In this document: piece after piece, positions 1 through 6,992 of the stretch | Layout of the letters: every line of letters starts with the position of its first letter | Position numbering within the stretch: position 1 is the first letter of the stretch | DNA from: Dehalococcoidales bacterium | GTDB lineage: Bacteria > Chloroflexota > Dehalococcoidia > Dehalococcoidales > RBG-16-60-22 | NCBI GenBank assembly: GCA_023135135.1 | Contig: JAGLTT010000022.1 | Location: 1-8,979 of the forward strand | Direction of reading: 5' to 3' | Length of the DNA stretch: 8,979 bases | Notes under the pieces: model-generated | What the model was told of the DNA's origin: nothing | The model's database searches: none | Seen by the model: the letters and a program-made list of their open reading frames with translations, nothing else | Program-made: the position numbers and the translations under genes

Positions 1-507
1 GGCAGGATTGACATACTGGTGAACAGCTCCGGCGCCAGCTTCATGGTGGCACTCACCGAGATGGAGGAATGGCAGTGGGACGCGGTGATGAATGTCAATG
101 TTAAGGGTCCGTTCTTCCTGGCTAAGGAGATAGCCCCCATTATGAAAGAGCAGGGCGGGGGCAGTATTATCAACATCACTTCCTATATGGGTGTCAGGGT
201 GGAAGAATCACTGGGCGCCTACTGTATCAGCAAGGCGGCCATAATGCATATGACCCGTGTCATGGCCAAGGAGTGGGGCAAGTGGAACATCAGGGTCAAC
301 GCCATCGCTCCCGCCTGGGTGTACAGTCGCCTGTCCGACCCATTCCTGCAGATGCCGGGGGTTAATGATAGAATGCTGAGCCAGACCGCTATCGGGCGCT
401 TCGGTGAGCCTGATGATGTGGCGGCGATTGCTCTCTACCTGGCGTCCGATGCCGCAGCCAATCAGACGGCCGGTATTTTCCCGCTCGATTACGGTATGCT
501 CACGTAA
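1..507 (+). CDS. SDR family oxidoreductase, C-terminal part (5' end outside window)
   Basis: This is the C-terminal portion of a classical short-chain dehydrogenase/reductase, a soluble NAD(P)(H)-dependent enzyme that interconverts alcohols and ketones. The reading frame is open from the first base (GRIDILVN...), so the Met codon at 19 is internal and the Rossmann glycine motif lies upstream of the window. Visible family features are the NVNVKGPFF helix with its structural Asn, the catalytic Ser in INITSY, and YCISK as the YxxxK catalytic pair 13 residues after that Ser. The RVNAIAPAW strand follows, and then an ending FPLDYGM where most relatives have a D-G-G-type end. The usual NNAG motif reads NSSG here. 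It ends in TAA, 35 bases before the next SDR gene, so the two are probably cotranscribed. The fold assignment is firm; the substrate is unknown. FabG-like annotation would be guesswork. Confidence 0.93.
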   Translation, partial: GRIDILVNSSGASFMVALTEMEEWQWDAVMNVNVKGPFFLAKEIAPIMKEQGGGSIINITSYMGVRVEESLGAYCISKAAIMHMTRVMAKEWGKWNIRVNAIAPAWVYSRLSDPFLQMPGVNDRMLSQTAIGRFGEPDDVAAIALYLASDAAANQTAGIFPLDYGMLT

Positions 508-530
508 CGATAACCCGACTTATAAAAGAA

Positions 531-535
531 GGAGG
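531..535 (+). promoter_or_regulatory. Ribosome binding site of second SDR gene
   Basis: A perfect GGAGG sits 7 bases before the ATG at 543 and fixes that start codon. It lies in the 35-base gap after the first SDR gene. I see no promoter in that gap, which fits cotranscription. Confidence 0.85.
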
Positions 536-542
536 CACTGAG

Positions 543-1280
543 ATGTCTTTGAAGGGAAAAGTAGTTCTGGTTACCGGTGCCAGGCAGGGCCTCGGCAAGT
601 CGATTTCCCTCGGTATGGCCGGGGAAGGGGCCGACCTGGTGATATGCGACCGCGTTACCGATGACGGCAAGCTGACGGAAACCGCTGAGGAAATCGAGAA
701 ACTGGGCAGTAAGACTCTGTCCCTGGGTGGAGATATCACCGTCGAGGATGATGTCAATAATATCGTCAATAAGGCGCTGGAGAAGTTCGGCAAAATCGAC
801 GTGCTGGTAAACAATGCCGGCGTCACCGCCCAGGACTCCTTCCTTAATTTACCCTATCGCCGGTGGCGACTGATACTCTCCGTGAATCTGGACGGGACGT
901 TCCTCTGCAGCAAGGTGGTCCTGCCGCACATGCTGGAAAAGAAAAGCGGTATGATTATCAACGTTTCATCGATACTGGCCCACCAGATACGCATGAACAT
1001 CGGTTACGGCGTCACCAAGGCGGGCGTGGAGAGGTTCACCCTCGGCCTGGCCCGGGAGATGCGGCGGGAAGAAGGCATCGCCATAACCTGCATCCGCCCT
1101 TACTTCGTTAAAACCGATATAGTTATGGGCTTCATGAAGGGTCAGGACACCAGCGACTTTGAGGAGGCGATTATCTGGCAGAAGTACCCGGCCATGCTGG
1201 CGGGCAGCGCACCCCAGGACGTTACCGGAAAGATATGGGATAAGGCTGCCCTGGAAGAGAAGTTCGGCAGGGTAGAATAA
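543..1280 (+). CDS. SDR family NAD(P)-dependent oxidoreductase
   Basis: This is a complete 245-residue classical short-chain dehydrogenase, the normal size for the family, and should be a cytosolic tetramer- or dimer-forming oxidoreductase. Residues 9-19 (VTGARQGLGKS) give the TGxxxGxG cofactor loop. LVNNAG near residue 90 is the canonical NNAG motif. INVSS near residue 140 supplies the catalytic Ser, and YGVTK supplies the Tyr/Lys pair 12-13 residues later. The second half keeps the ITCIRPYFVKTD strand, but the tail (KIWDKAALEEKFGRVE) lacks the usual TG..I.VDGG ending, so the substrate lid and C-terminus are divergent. The start is fixed by GGAGG 7 bases upstream. It follows another SDR gene by 35 bases, so the pair probably serves consecutive steps of one pathway or forms a heteromer. 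Neither substrate nor direction can be read from sequence. Confidence 0.95.
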   Translation: MSLKGKVVLVTGARQGLGKSISLGMAGEGADLVICDRVTDDGKLTETAEEIEKLGSKTLSLGGDITVEDDVNNIVNKALEKFGKIDVLVNNAGVTAQDSFLNLPYRRWRLILSVNLDGTFLCSKVVLPHMLEKKSGMIINVSSILAHQIRMNIGYGVTKAGVERFTLGLAREMRREEGIAITCIRPYFVKTDIVMGFMKGQDTSDFEEAIIWQKYPAMLAGSAPQDVTGKIWDKAALEEKFGRVE

Positions 1281-1304
1281 TAGCTAGAACTCTTTAAGAT
1301 TAAC

Positions 1305-1348
1305 AAGCCCAGACTCTTATGATACCGGAGACCGGTGAGTCTGGGCTT
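1305..1348. terminator. Two-tier hairpin between convergent genes, probable bidirectional terminator
   Basis: A perfect 12-base inverted repeat (AAGCCCAGACTC at 1305-1316, GAGTCTGGGCTT at 1337-1348) encloses a second perfect 5-bp stem (ACCGG at 1324-1328, CCGGT at 1332-1336) with an AGA loop. Seven unpaired bases (1317-1323) form a bulge on one side only. It begins 24 bases after the stop of the second SDR and 12 bases after the stop of the minus-strand transporter gene, which is where a shared terminator is expected. Neither strand has a clean U tract after the stem, so termination strength is uncertain. It could instead be a 3'-end stabilising structure. Confidence 0.5.
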
Positions 1349-1360
1349 CATCGTATCTGT

Positions 1361-3544
1361 TTACCGGACTTTTTTAGCCCTTTTTCTGCTCGCATAGAAC
1401 TGCGGCACCAGCAGCAGGGCCGCCATCGAAGCGACAATCATGGCTACCCACATGACCGATGCCGCCTGCGTATGGATACGCAGCGGCGAGAAAAAGAGGG
1501 CCGAAAGTCCGATAGCCAGGCCAAAGGCGTTGGCCAGTACCGGACGGGATACCGTGGCTAAAGCTGCATTAACAGAATCATCCCGGTTCATACCGCGTGC
1601 GCGGTAATAGTAAATACCGGAAATAAGGTGGATGGAATAGTCCACCCCCACTCCGATGGAGATGGCGGACAGGTTGGCGCTCATCATGTTAAGGTGGAAA
1701 CCGGTTATCGACAGCATGCCCAGGATAGCCCCGATGGTAAGAGCAATAGGTAACAGTCCCGCCAGGGCGGCCGTGATACGCCGCATCGTCACCCAGAGCA
1801 TGAGGAAAATCAGTACCAGCGCCAGACCCAGGCTCTGAAACTGGCTCCTGATGACGAGTTTGTTCATCTCGGTGAAGAGTACCGGCATGCCGGTAATAGT
1901 CCGTATCGTGTCGCTGTGCCCGGCAACGAACCTGTCAAGATTTTCTATATCTTCGGAGTCCAGTCCCTCGGTTTTCACTATCATTTTAAAGCCGTCATCG
2001 GATGCCCAGGTGCCCATCTCCTGACCGCTAATCTGGGAGAGTATCATGCTGGTAATTACCGGATTAGATGGGTAGGCGTTCTCCCCGGTAGCCACATTGT
2101 TTATCCCCACGATAACGTCGAAGACGGAGAAGGCGCTCTTAATTCCCGGAAGACTTTCGAGTTCTCTCTCTGTTTCCAGGACTTTATTGGCAAATACGGC
2201 GTCCGTCAGGGCTGCCTGCCCCTGAGCGGAAGCTATCTCCCCGGTGAGAGGTATGGCGCTGCCGAAAGTGTTTTCGATACGGTCGAAGGTCTGCCTTATT
2301 TCTGAACTCTCTTTAAAGAAAGTCAGCTGGTCCGATTCCACCTGGAGCTTCGGTATATATACGACAGAAACCACGAGGACAACCGCAAAGATAAGTGAGA
2401 CCAGTAATCTCTGCCGGGATGCTTTCAGTATGAAGTTATTAAGCCAGGCGTATTTTGCCTGCGGGGGTTTCGCCGGCAGCTTTAATCTGGATAATACTGC
2501 CGGCAGGAAAAACAGGGCTATGAAGCCGGCGTAGCCGATGCCCAGCGTGACGAAAATACCCATGTGCCGCATCGGTACTACTTCCGTCCAGACGAGTGAG
2601 GCGAAACCGGCCATGGTGGTTATCGTTGCCAGGAATATGGGCGTACCGACCATACTTAATGTCTCTATTGTCAGTTCCCGGCGGTCCGTATAGGTATTTA
2701 TATTGTCCAGGAAATGGCTTATATAGTGCAGCCCGTAAGCGGAACCCATGACGAGAATAAAGAGAGGGCTCAGTACGGTCATAAGGTTTAAGTCCTGGCC
2801 GCTCCAGAATACGGTGCCGAAAGTCCAGAGCGCCGCTAGCCCGGCCGGAATCATGGACAGTACGGCAAAGCGGAAATTCCTTAAAACAAGGTAGAAGACC
2901 AGGAGCACCAGAACGATAGCGCAGGGAGGGAGTATGCAGAGAATCATAAAGAGGTATCCCCATATGGTATCTTTTATCACCTCGTTGCCGGCCAGGGATA
3001 AGCTCAGAGGACTGTCCTCGACCATCTCTTTAAGAGAATCGACAACACTGTCGGCATCCGCATCCACCGCGACACTGGCGATGAGTATGCCGTTACGGGT
3101 ATCCTCCGTTAAAAACTGGTCGGCCATGAAATATTTGTTTTCGATAAAGCCTTTAAGTGTATCGTAATTCTCCTCTATGTAGGCTTCATCGACACTGGTG
3201 ACGCCGACTCCGGCCATTATTTCCGGAGGGATAAACCCCTGAACCATGGCCACACCGTCGATGGCTTCTATCTCCTTTTGAAGGTGAAAGACTTCCAGGA
3301 GGCTTTCTTTATCTAGGAGCGAACCGTCCTGTTCGATAAGTATAGAGATAGTCTCGCCGGTCTCGTATTTAGCGTTAAGCTGGTGGTATTCCTCCGCTTT
3401 CGGGTTTCCCTCGGAGAAAAAGGTTAAAAAATCGGTATCCAGGTTGAAGCGGAAAAAGGACGCCAGAGAAACAAGATTGAAGACAATAACGAGGGCAATG
3501 ATGAGTTTTGCGTGGTCGTAGATAAAACCGGCGATTCTTTTCAA
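1361..3544 (-). CDS. MMPL/RND family transporter (HAE3-like exporter)
   Basis: This is a 727-residue polytopic membrane protein of the RND superfamily, which uses the proton gradient to move hydrophobic or lipid-like substrates. The topology has the RND two-fold repeat. One helix (about 12-32) is followed by an extracytoplasmic domain (33-196) and five helices (about 197-351). The second half has a helix near 381-398, a second extracytoplasmic domain (399-570) and five helices (571-715). Each half opens its external domain with a similar motif, TDFLTFF (37-43) and SDQLTFF (404-410). The second half has GVGVDYSIH (631-639) with the proton-relay Asp635; the matching first-half site reads GSAYGLHY with Ala269 instead of Asp. 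It starts at TTG, supported by AAGGA 7 bases upstream, and has its own strong promoter. The length suits the small HAE3/MMPL class rather than AcrB-type pumps, and no membrane fusion protein is adjacent. The substrate is unknown; lipids or surface polymers are possible. Confidence 0.93.
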   Translation of the reverse strand: MKRIAGFIYDHAKLIIALVIVFNLVSLASFFRFNLDTDFLTFFSEGNPKAEEYHQLNAKYETGETISILIEQDGSLLDKESLLEVFHLQKEIEAIDGVAMVQGFIPPEIMAGVGVTSVDEAYIEENYDTLKGFIENKYFMADQFLTEDTRNGILIASVAVDADADSVVDSLKEMVEDSPLSLSLAGNEVIKDTIWGYLFMILCILPPCAIVLVLLVFYLVLRNFRFAVLSMIPAGLAALWTFGTVFWSGQDLNLMTVLSPLFILVMGSAYGLHYISHFLDNINTYTDRRELTIETLSMVGTPIFLATITTMAGFASLVWTEVVPMRHMGIFVTLGIGYAGFIALFFLPAVLSRLKLPAKPPQAKYAWLNNFILKASRQRLLVSLIFAVVLVVSVVYIPKLQVESDQLTFFKESSEIRQTFDRIENTFGSAIPLTGEIASAQGQAALTDAVFANKVLETERELESLPGIKSAFSVFDVIVGINNVATGENAYPSNPVITSMILSQISGQEMGTWASDDGFKMIVKTEGLDSEDIENLDRFVAGHSDTIRTITGMPVLFTEMNKLVIRSQFQSLGLALVLIFLMLWVTMRRITAALAGLLPIALTIGAILGMLSITGFHLNMMSANLSAISIGVGVDYSIHLISGIYYYRARGMNRDDSVNAALATVSRPVLANAFGLAIGLSALFFSPLRIHTQAASVMWVAMIVASMAALLLVPQFYASRKRAKKVR

Positions 3545-3551
3545 AGGATAT

Positions 3552-3556
3552 TCCTT
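3552..3556 (-). promoter_or_regulatory. Ribosome binding site of the MMPL transporter gene
   Basis: AAGGA on the minus strand lies 7 bases before the TTG at 3544-3542. It is the main support for a TTG start; the first residues after it (KRIAGF) lead directly into the first membrane helix, as expected. Confidence 0.65.
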
Positions 3557-3594
3557 GCAGTGCTACTGGGCGCAAGTGAAAGTTAGTCGGTTCT

Positions 3595-3623
3595 ATTATA
3601 GGGTAAGAAGAGCAAGCTGACAA
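3595..3623 (-). promoter_or_regulatory. Near-consensus sigma-70/SigA promoter of the MMPL transporter gene
   Basis: On the minus strand TTGTCA (3623-3618, 5 of 6 to TTGACA) is followed after exactly 17 bases by TATAAT (3600-3595, 6 of 6). Transcription would begin near 3588, giving a leader of about 44 bases ending in the AAGGA site and TTG start. It lies in the 185-base gap downstream of the CARDB gene, so the transporter gene can be transcribed independently of its upstream neighbour. Confidence 0.72.
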
Positions 3624-3729
3624 GCACAGGTGATTATCAGGAGATGCAGGAGATTACCGGGATGTTGATGCGGCAGTGGAAATATCTGTGTCCTGTTGTG
3701 GCGGGTATCGTTGAGCAGGACTGCAAGGC

Positions 3730-6700
3730 TTATTTCTTCCTGAAAGATTTCAGCGCTGCGATAAAAGCCCCACCACCGAGTAACGCGGCCACGAGCAGGA
3801 GTAACCACCAGGTGCCTCCGAGTAGCCCGTTATTGGTTGAAGAACTCGTTGTCAGCTTGGGAACTTTAACCGGTGCCACCGGTTCTTCGATAGTCAAAGT
3901 CCGGGATTTCGCATTATTTGTCTCATTGCTTTCAAGTACCAGCTCATCCATGTCGGCGAAAACACTGATTTCATGTACACCCGCCTCGACGGTCCAGGTG
4001 AAGTCCCCGGTTAACGTAGCGCCCGCGGCTATCTCCGCGATATCGACATTACCAGCGGGAGAACCGTTTATATGGAGAGTCAGGCGCGGGTTGATAGCCG
4101 GGTCTCTACCCCGGTTTTCTACCTGGGCGGTAATGGTTATCGTATCCCCGGGTACGGCGCCTAACGGCAACCAGCTGATTGTTTTTATGATAAGGTCCGG
4201 GGCGCTGGTAGAGAAATCCAGCACCTTGTCATTATTCGTTTCTTCGAGTTCGGAGACTTCATCATCGGGGTCGATAGACGCATTAATCGTATGTGGTCCA
4301 GACTCAAGGATTGAGTTGAACGTTACGGTGGATGTTTCCCCCTCAGGTATCGGCCCTATATCCTTGTACACGTCAGAGAGCTCGTCGATAGAATACATCA
4401 GTTGAGAGCCGCTGGCCGTATCGCTGCCCTGATTCTTTATGGTGATGGTAAAGGTTACATCATCGCTTATCAGCGGGTAATCCATGAGCCAGCTGATATC
4501 TTCAATAATTAAATCGGGAGCCATCGCCGAGAAGTCCATCTCTTTATTATTATTGGTCTCATCGACCTCGGTAACCCGGTTATCTATATCGGCAGTTATC
4601 TGAATACTGTGTATGCCTGGCTCGGCAACCCACTCGAAAGTCCTGGTAACGGAAGCCGCTGGCTCTATCTCCGGCAGGTCCAGTAAACTAACAGGCAGGC
4701 TATCAACATAGCAGGTTGCCTGGGTGTTTTGCGTTTGGCTGCTGCCCTGATTCTTAAAGGTACCGGTGAAGGTTATGGTATCCCCTATGGATGCGTCCAG
4801 CGGCGACCAAGTGATGTCCTCAACTATCAGGTCGGGTGGGGGTAGCGTTACTACCTTCGAGTTGTTATCTTCATCAATTTCAAAAATCTGGTCGGAGGAA
4901 TCAGTCACTATCTCGATGGTGTGGTGCCCGGTCGTGGCAGCCCAGATTAATTGTTCCGTCACCGTGGCGCCGGCATCCAGTTGCACGATATCGGCATAAC
5001 CGGCGATGGCACCGTCAACGTAGTAATTAACACGCGAGGGCCCGGCTTCGAGGCTGCCCTGATTCTCTATATTGATGTTGAAGGTAACTTCTTCGCCCGC
5101 GGGCATGTCTGCTGGCGACCAGGTAACAGTACCGACGATTAAATCGGGCATGTTGGGGGCGATGGTAACCGAACTTTCATTATTATTTTCGTTATTTTCG
5201 GTAACCTGCTTCTTTGAGTCGACAAATGCCGTGAAGGTATGGTGGCCGTTTTGTGATGTCCAGGTGCAGGTCACGTTTTCGGAAACGCCGGATACCATAT
5301 TGACAACATGGTCTAAAGTCAGCAGAGTGTCATCCATGTAATAGGCAACATAAAAGCTATCTGCCTTGCCCCCGCCCTGGTTTTTTAAAGTTACCGTAAA
5401 GGTTACGGTCTCTCCTATGGCGGGGTTCTCCGGTGACCAGCTTATCTCAGGAATAATCAGGTCCGGAGGAATAATGGGGATGGTAACGGTCAGTTTATTA
5501 TTATCTTCGTAAGTCTCGACTAACATGCTGTCATGATCGACGACGAAACTGATGGTATGCGAACCGGTTGTGGCCAGCCACTGTATCGTTACGGTTGCTT
5601 CAGCGTCAGCCTCTATAGCAGCGATATTCAGGTACCCTTGGTAGCCTCCGCTGATATAGTAGGCGGCATGGGATGCTTCGGCCCTGCCGATGCCCCGGTT
5701 TTTAATAGTTATGGTAAATGTTACGGTATCACCGGCAGCGGCGTCTGTCGGCAGCCAGGTTATTTCTTCGACAACAAGGTCGGGGGCAAGGGTCAGGAAG
5801 CTTGCTGTATTCTCGTTATTGTTCTCATCACTTTCAATTACGTTCCCGTAGTAATCGACGATCGCTTTAAAATCGTGCGCCTCGGATAAAGCCGTCCAGG
5901 TAAAGGTGATATTGGAGGAGATACCTGTCTCCAGTGAGCTGACCGCCAATGAGGACTGGTATTCGTTATTAATGAAATAGGCCAGGTGGCATGGATCGGC
6001 CCGGCCACTTCCCTGGTTCTCAACGGTCACCGTAAAGGTAACTACATCGTCCTTTGATGGATTTTCCGGCTCCCAGGTAATGCCCTGTACTACCAGGTCG
6101 GGAGGCAGGGTGGTAAAGGTTGATGTTAATTCATTATTGGTCTCGTTGTCTTCGTGAACCTGGTTTTTATCGTCAACAAACGCTTTAATAGAATGCTGAC
6201 CTGATAGCGCTGTCCAGTTATGAGTTTGCGTGACGGTGCCACCGGAGTCGATGGCGGTAATATCCTGGTAACCCCTGGATATTCCATCGATATATAGATG
6301 TACGGTGCTGGGGCGGGCCCTGCTGTTGCCCTGGTTCCTGATGGTAATGGTGAAAACAATGCTATCGCCTCTTGAGGGCGTATCCGGCGACCATGTAATC
6401 GACTGTACGATTAAATCGGGCGCCAGTGTCGACATGGTGAACGTCTTTATATTGTTGTTTTCGTCGGTCTCAGCAACCATTTCACTGGAGTCGGCCACGG
6501 CCTTGATGGTATGCGGACCCGCCTGAGCCGTCCATGTAAATATGGTGGTTTTCATAGTGCCGGCGACGACCGAGTCGATGAATTTTGTAGCCAGGATAGT
6601 ACTATCAACGTAGCAGACAACATGACTGGTACCAGCTGCCGTATTGCCCTGGTTCTTAACGGTTACCGTGATAGTTACCATATCGTCTAACGCCGGGTCC

Positions 6701-6861
6701 TGCGGTGACATGGTGATACTCTGCACGATAAGGTCTGGACCGTCGGCGGCGGATGCCGCCATGTAGTGAAAGCCTGATAAAGCCGTCCCCAGGACAAAAG
6801 CCAGTAATACCACGGCGGTCCTGGCTAAGAGTTTCTTCGTTTTTTTAGGATAACCGGGCAA
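3730..6861 (-). CDS. Secreted/surface-anchored protein with nine CARDB repeats
   Basis: This 1043-residue protein is almost entirely tandem CARDB (cell adhesion related domain found in bacteria) immunoglobulin-like beta-sandwiches. A lysine-rich N-terminus and hydrophobic helix (11-31) lead to an ASA-A signal-peptidase-like site near 36-39. Nine repeats occupy 42-993, then a Thr/Ser/Asn linker, a membrane helix (about 1013-1037) and a basic KSFRKK tail. The product should be exported and held by its C-terminus, displaying a long rod outside the cell. Each repeat begins PDL, has an ISW-type strand with Pro two residues on, carries KNQG or ENQG near position 28-31, and ends in ExxExNN. One cysteine occurs in each of repeats 1, 3, 5 and 7 (residues 83, 291, 532, 717) and none elsewhere. 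It starts at TTG with GGAGG 9 bases upstream. Adhesion or cell-envelope scaffolding is inferred from the family; no enzyme domain is present, and a ligand cannot be named. Confidence 0.92.
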   Translation of the reverse strand: MPGYPKKTKKLLARTAVVLLAFVLGTALSGFHYMAASAADGPDLIVQSITMSPQDPALDDMVTITVTVKNQGNTAAGTSHVVCYVDSTILATKFIDSVVAGTMKTTIFTWTAQAGPHTIKAVADSSEMVAETDENNNIKTFTMSTLAPDLIVQSITWSPDTPSRGDSIVFTITIRNQGNSRARPSTVHLYIDGISRGYQDITAIDSGGTVTQTHNWTALSGQHSIKAFVDDKNQVHEDNETNNELTSTFTTLPPDLVVQGITWEPENPSKDDVVTFTVTVENQGSGRADPCHLAYFINNEYQSSLAVSSLETGISSNITFTWTALSEAHDFKAIVDYYGNVIESDENNNENTASFLTLAPDLVVEEITWLPTDAAAGDTVTFTITIKNRGIGRAEASHAAYYISGGYQGYLNIAAIEADAEATVTIQWLATTGSHTISFVVDHDSMLVETYEDNNKLTVTIPIIPPDLIIPEISWSPENPAIGETVTFTVTLKNQGGGKADSFYVAYYMDDTLLTLDHVVNMVSGVSENVTCTWTSQNGHHTFTAFVDSKKQVTENNENNNESSVTIAPNMPDLIVGTVTWSPADMPAGEEVTFNINIENQGSLEAGPSRVNYYVDGAIAGYADIVQLDAGATVTEQLIWAATTGHHTIEIVTDSSDQIFEIDEDNNSKVVTLPPPDLIVEDITWSPLDASIGDTITFTGTFKNQGSSQTQNTQATCYVDSLPVSLLDLPEIEPAASVTRTFEWVAEPGIHSIQITADIDNRVTEVDETNNNKEMDFSAMAPDLIIEDISWLMDYPLISDDVTFTITIKNQGSDTASGSQLMYSIDELSDVYKDIGPIPEGETSTVTFNSILESGPHTINASIDPDDEVSELEETNNDKVLDFSTSAPDLIIKTISWLPLGAVPGDTITITAQVENRGRDPAINPRLTLHINGSPAGNVDIAEIAAGATLTGDFTWTVEAGVHEISVFADMDELVLESNETNNAKSRTLTIEEPVAPVKVPKLTTSSSTNNGLLGGTWWLLLLVAALLGGGAFIAALKSFRKK
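3883..6738 (-). repeat. Nine tandem CARDB coding repeats, period 318 bases
   Basis: Read on the minus strand, repeats begin at 6738, 6420, 6102, 5784, 5466, 5148, 4836, 4518 and 4200. Eight encode exactly 106 residues and the sixth encodes 104. All nine start with PDL and all nine carry E-x-x-E-x-N-N at repeat positions 90-96. Synonymous codons differ widely between copies (for example the PDLIVQSIT codons of repeats 1 and 2), so these are old protein repeats kept in register by selection, not recent DNA duplications. Confidence 0.93.
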
Positions 6862-6870
6862 GAAAAACGT

Positions 6871-6875
6871 CCTCC
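6871..6875 (-). promoter_or_regulatory. Ribosome binding site of the CARDB protein gene
   Basis: A perfect GGAGG on the minus strand lies 9 bases before the TTG at 6861-6859. It decides the non-ATG start; the nearby ATG at 6877-6875 is out of frame and overlaps the GGAGG itself. Confidence 0.75.
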
Positions 6876-6903
6876 ATCTTATACATGATGCACGTTCACT
6901 CTC

Positions 6904-6932
6904 ATTGTAATAGTACCTAAGATAATAATGAA
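6904..6932 (-). promoter_or_regulatory. Candidate promoter of the CARDB protein gene
   Basis: On the minus strand TACAAT (6909-6904, 5 of 6 to TATAAT) is preceded at 17 bases by TTCATT (6932-6927, only 3 of 6 to TTGACA). The position is right for a leader of about 35 bases, but the -35 is weak, so this is a candidate only. It overlaps one of the AATAGT repeats. Confidence 0.28.
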
Positions 6933-6972
6933 TAGTCCTTTGGTAGGGGAACGATAGATGAAATAGTACTAT
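6909..6972. repeat. Short repeats and palindrome in the divergent intergenic region
   Basis: AATAGTAC occurs at 6909-6916 and 6962-6969, with a one-base variant AATAGTCC at 6931-6938; the first two starts are 22 bases apart. The third copy lies inside a perfect 10-base palindrome, ATAGTACTAT (6963-6972). Short phased repeats between divergent genes suggest a transcription factor binding region controlling the CARDB gene, mntP or both. AT-rich chance similarity is possible. Confidence 0.3.
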
Positions 6973-6983
6973 GGTTCTATAAC
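6955..6983 (+). promoter_or_regulatory. Candidate promoter of mntP
   Basis: TATAAC (6978-6983, 5 of 6 to TATAAT) has TAGATG (6955-6960, 3 of 6) 17 bases upstream. Transcription would begin near 6990, just before the hairpin at 6993-7020. The -35 is poor, and the palindrome at 6963-6972 falls in the spacer, where a regulator could block RNA polymerase. Confidence 0.22.
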
Positions 6984-6992
6984 GGTGAGAGG

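Noticed and set aside
2439..2963. A 174-codon minus-strand frame inside the transporter gene
   Set aside because: It is a shadow in another frame of the MMPL gene. The transporter frame is continuous with good membrane helices through this stretch, so there is no frameshift.
3690..3721. GTCCTG/CAGGAC hairpin after the CARDB stop as its terminator
   Set aside because: The stem is only 6 bp with a 20-base loop and no U tract, so it is not convincing as a terminator.
3644..4405. A 253-codon plus-strand frame antisense to the CARDB gene's 3' end
   Set aside because: Its composition (Ser/Val-rich, low complexity) mirrors the antisense of repeats, it crosses the CARDB stop without a promoter or ribosome binding site, and the same pattern recurs antisense to other repeats.
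3883..6738. Recent tandem DNA duplication or CRISPR-like periodic array
   Set aside because: The 318-base period is coding, in frame and strongly diverged at synonymous sites. There are no short direct repeats with unique spacers.
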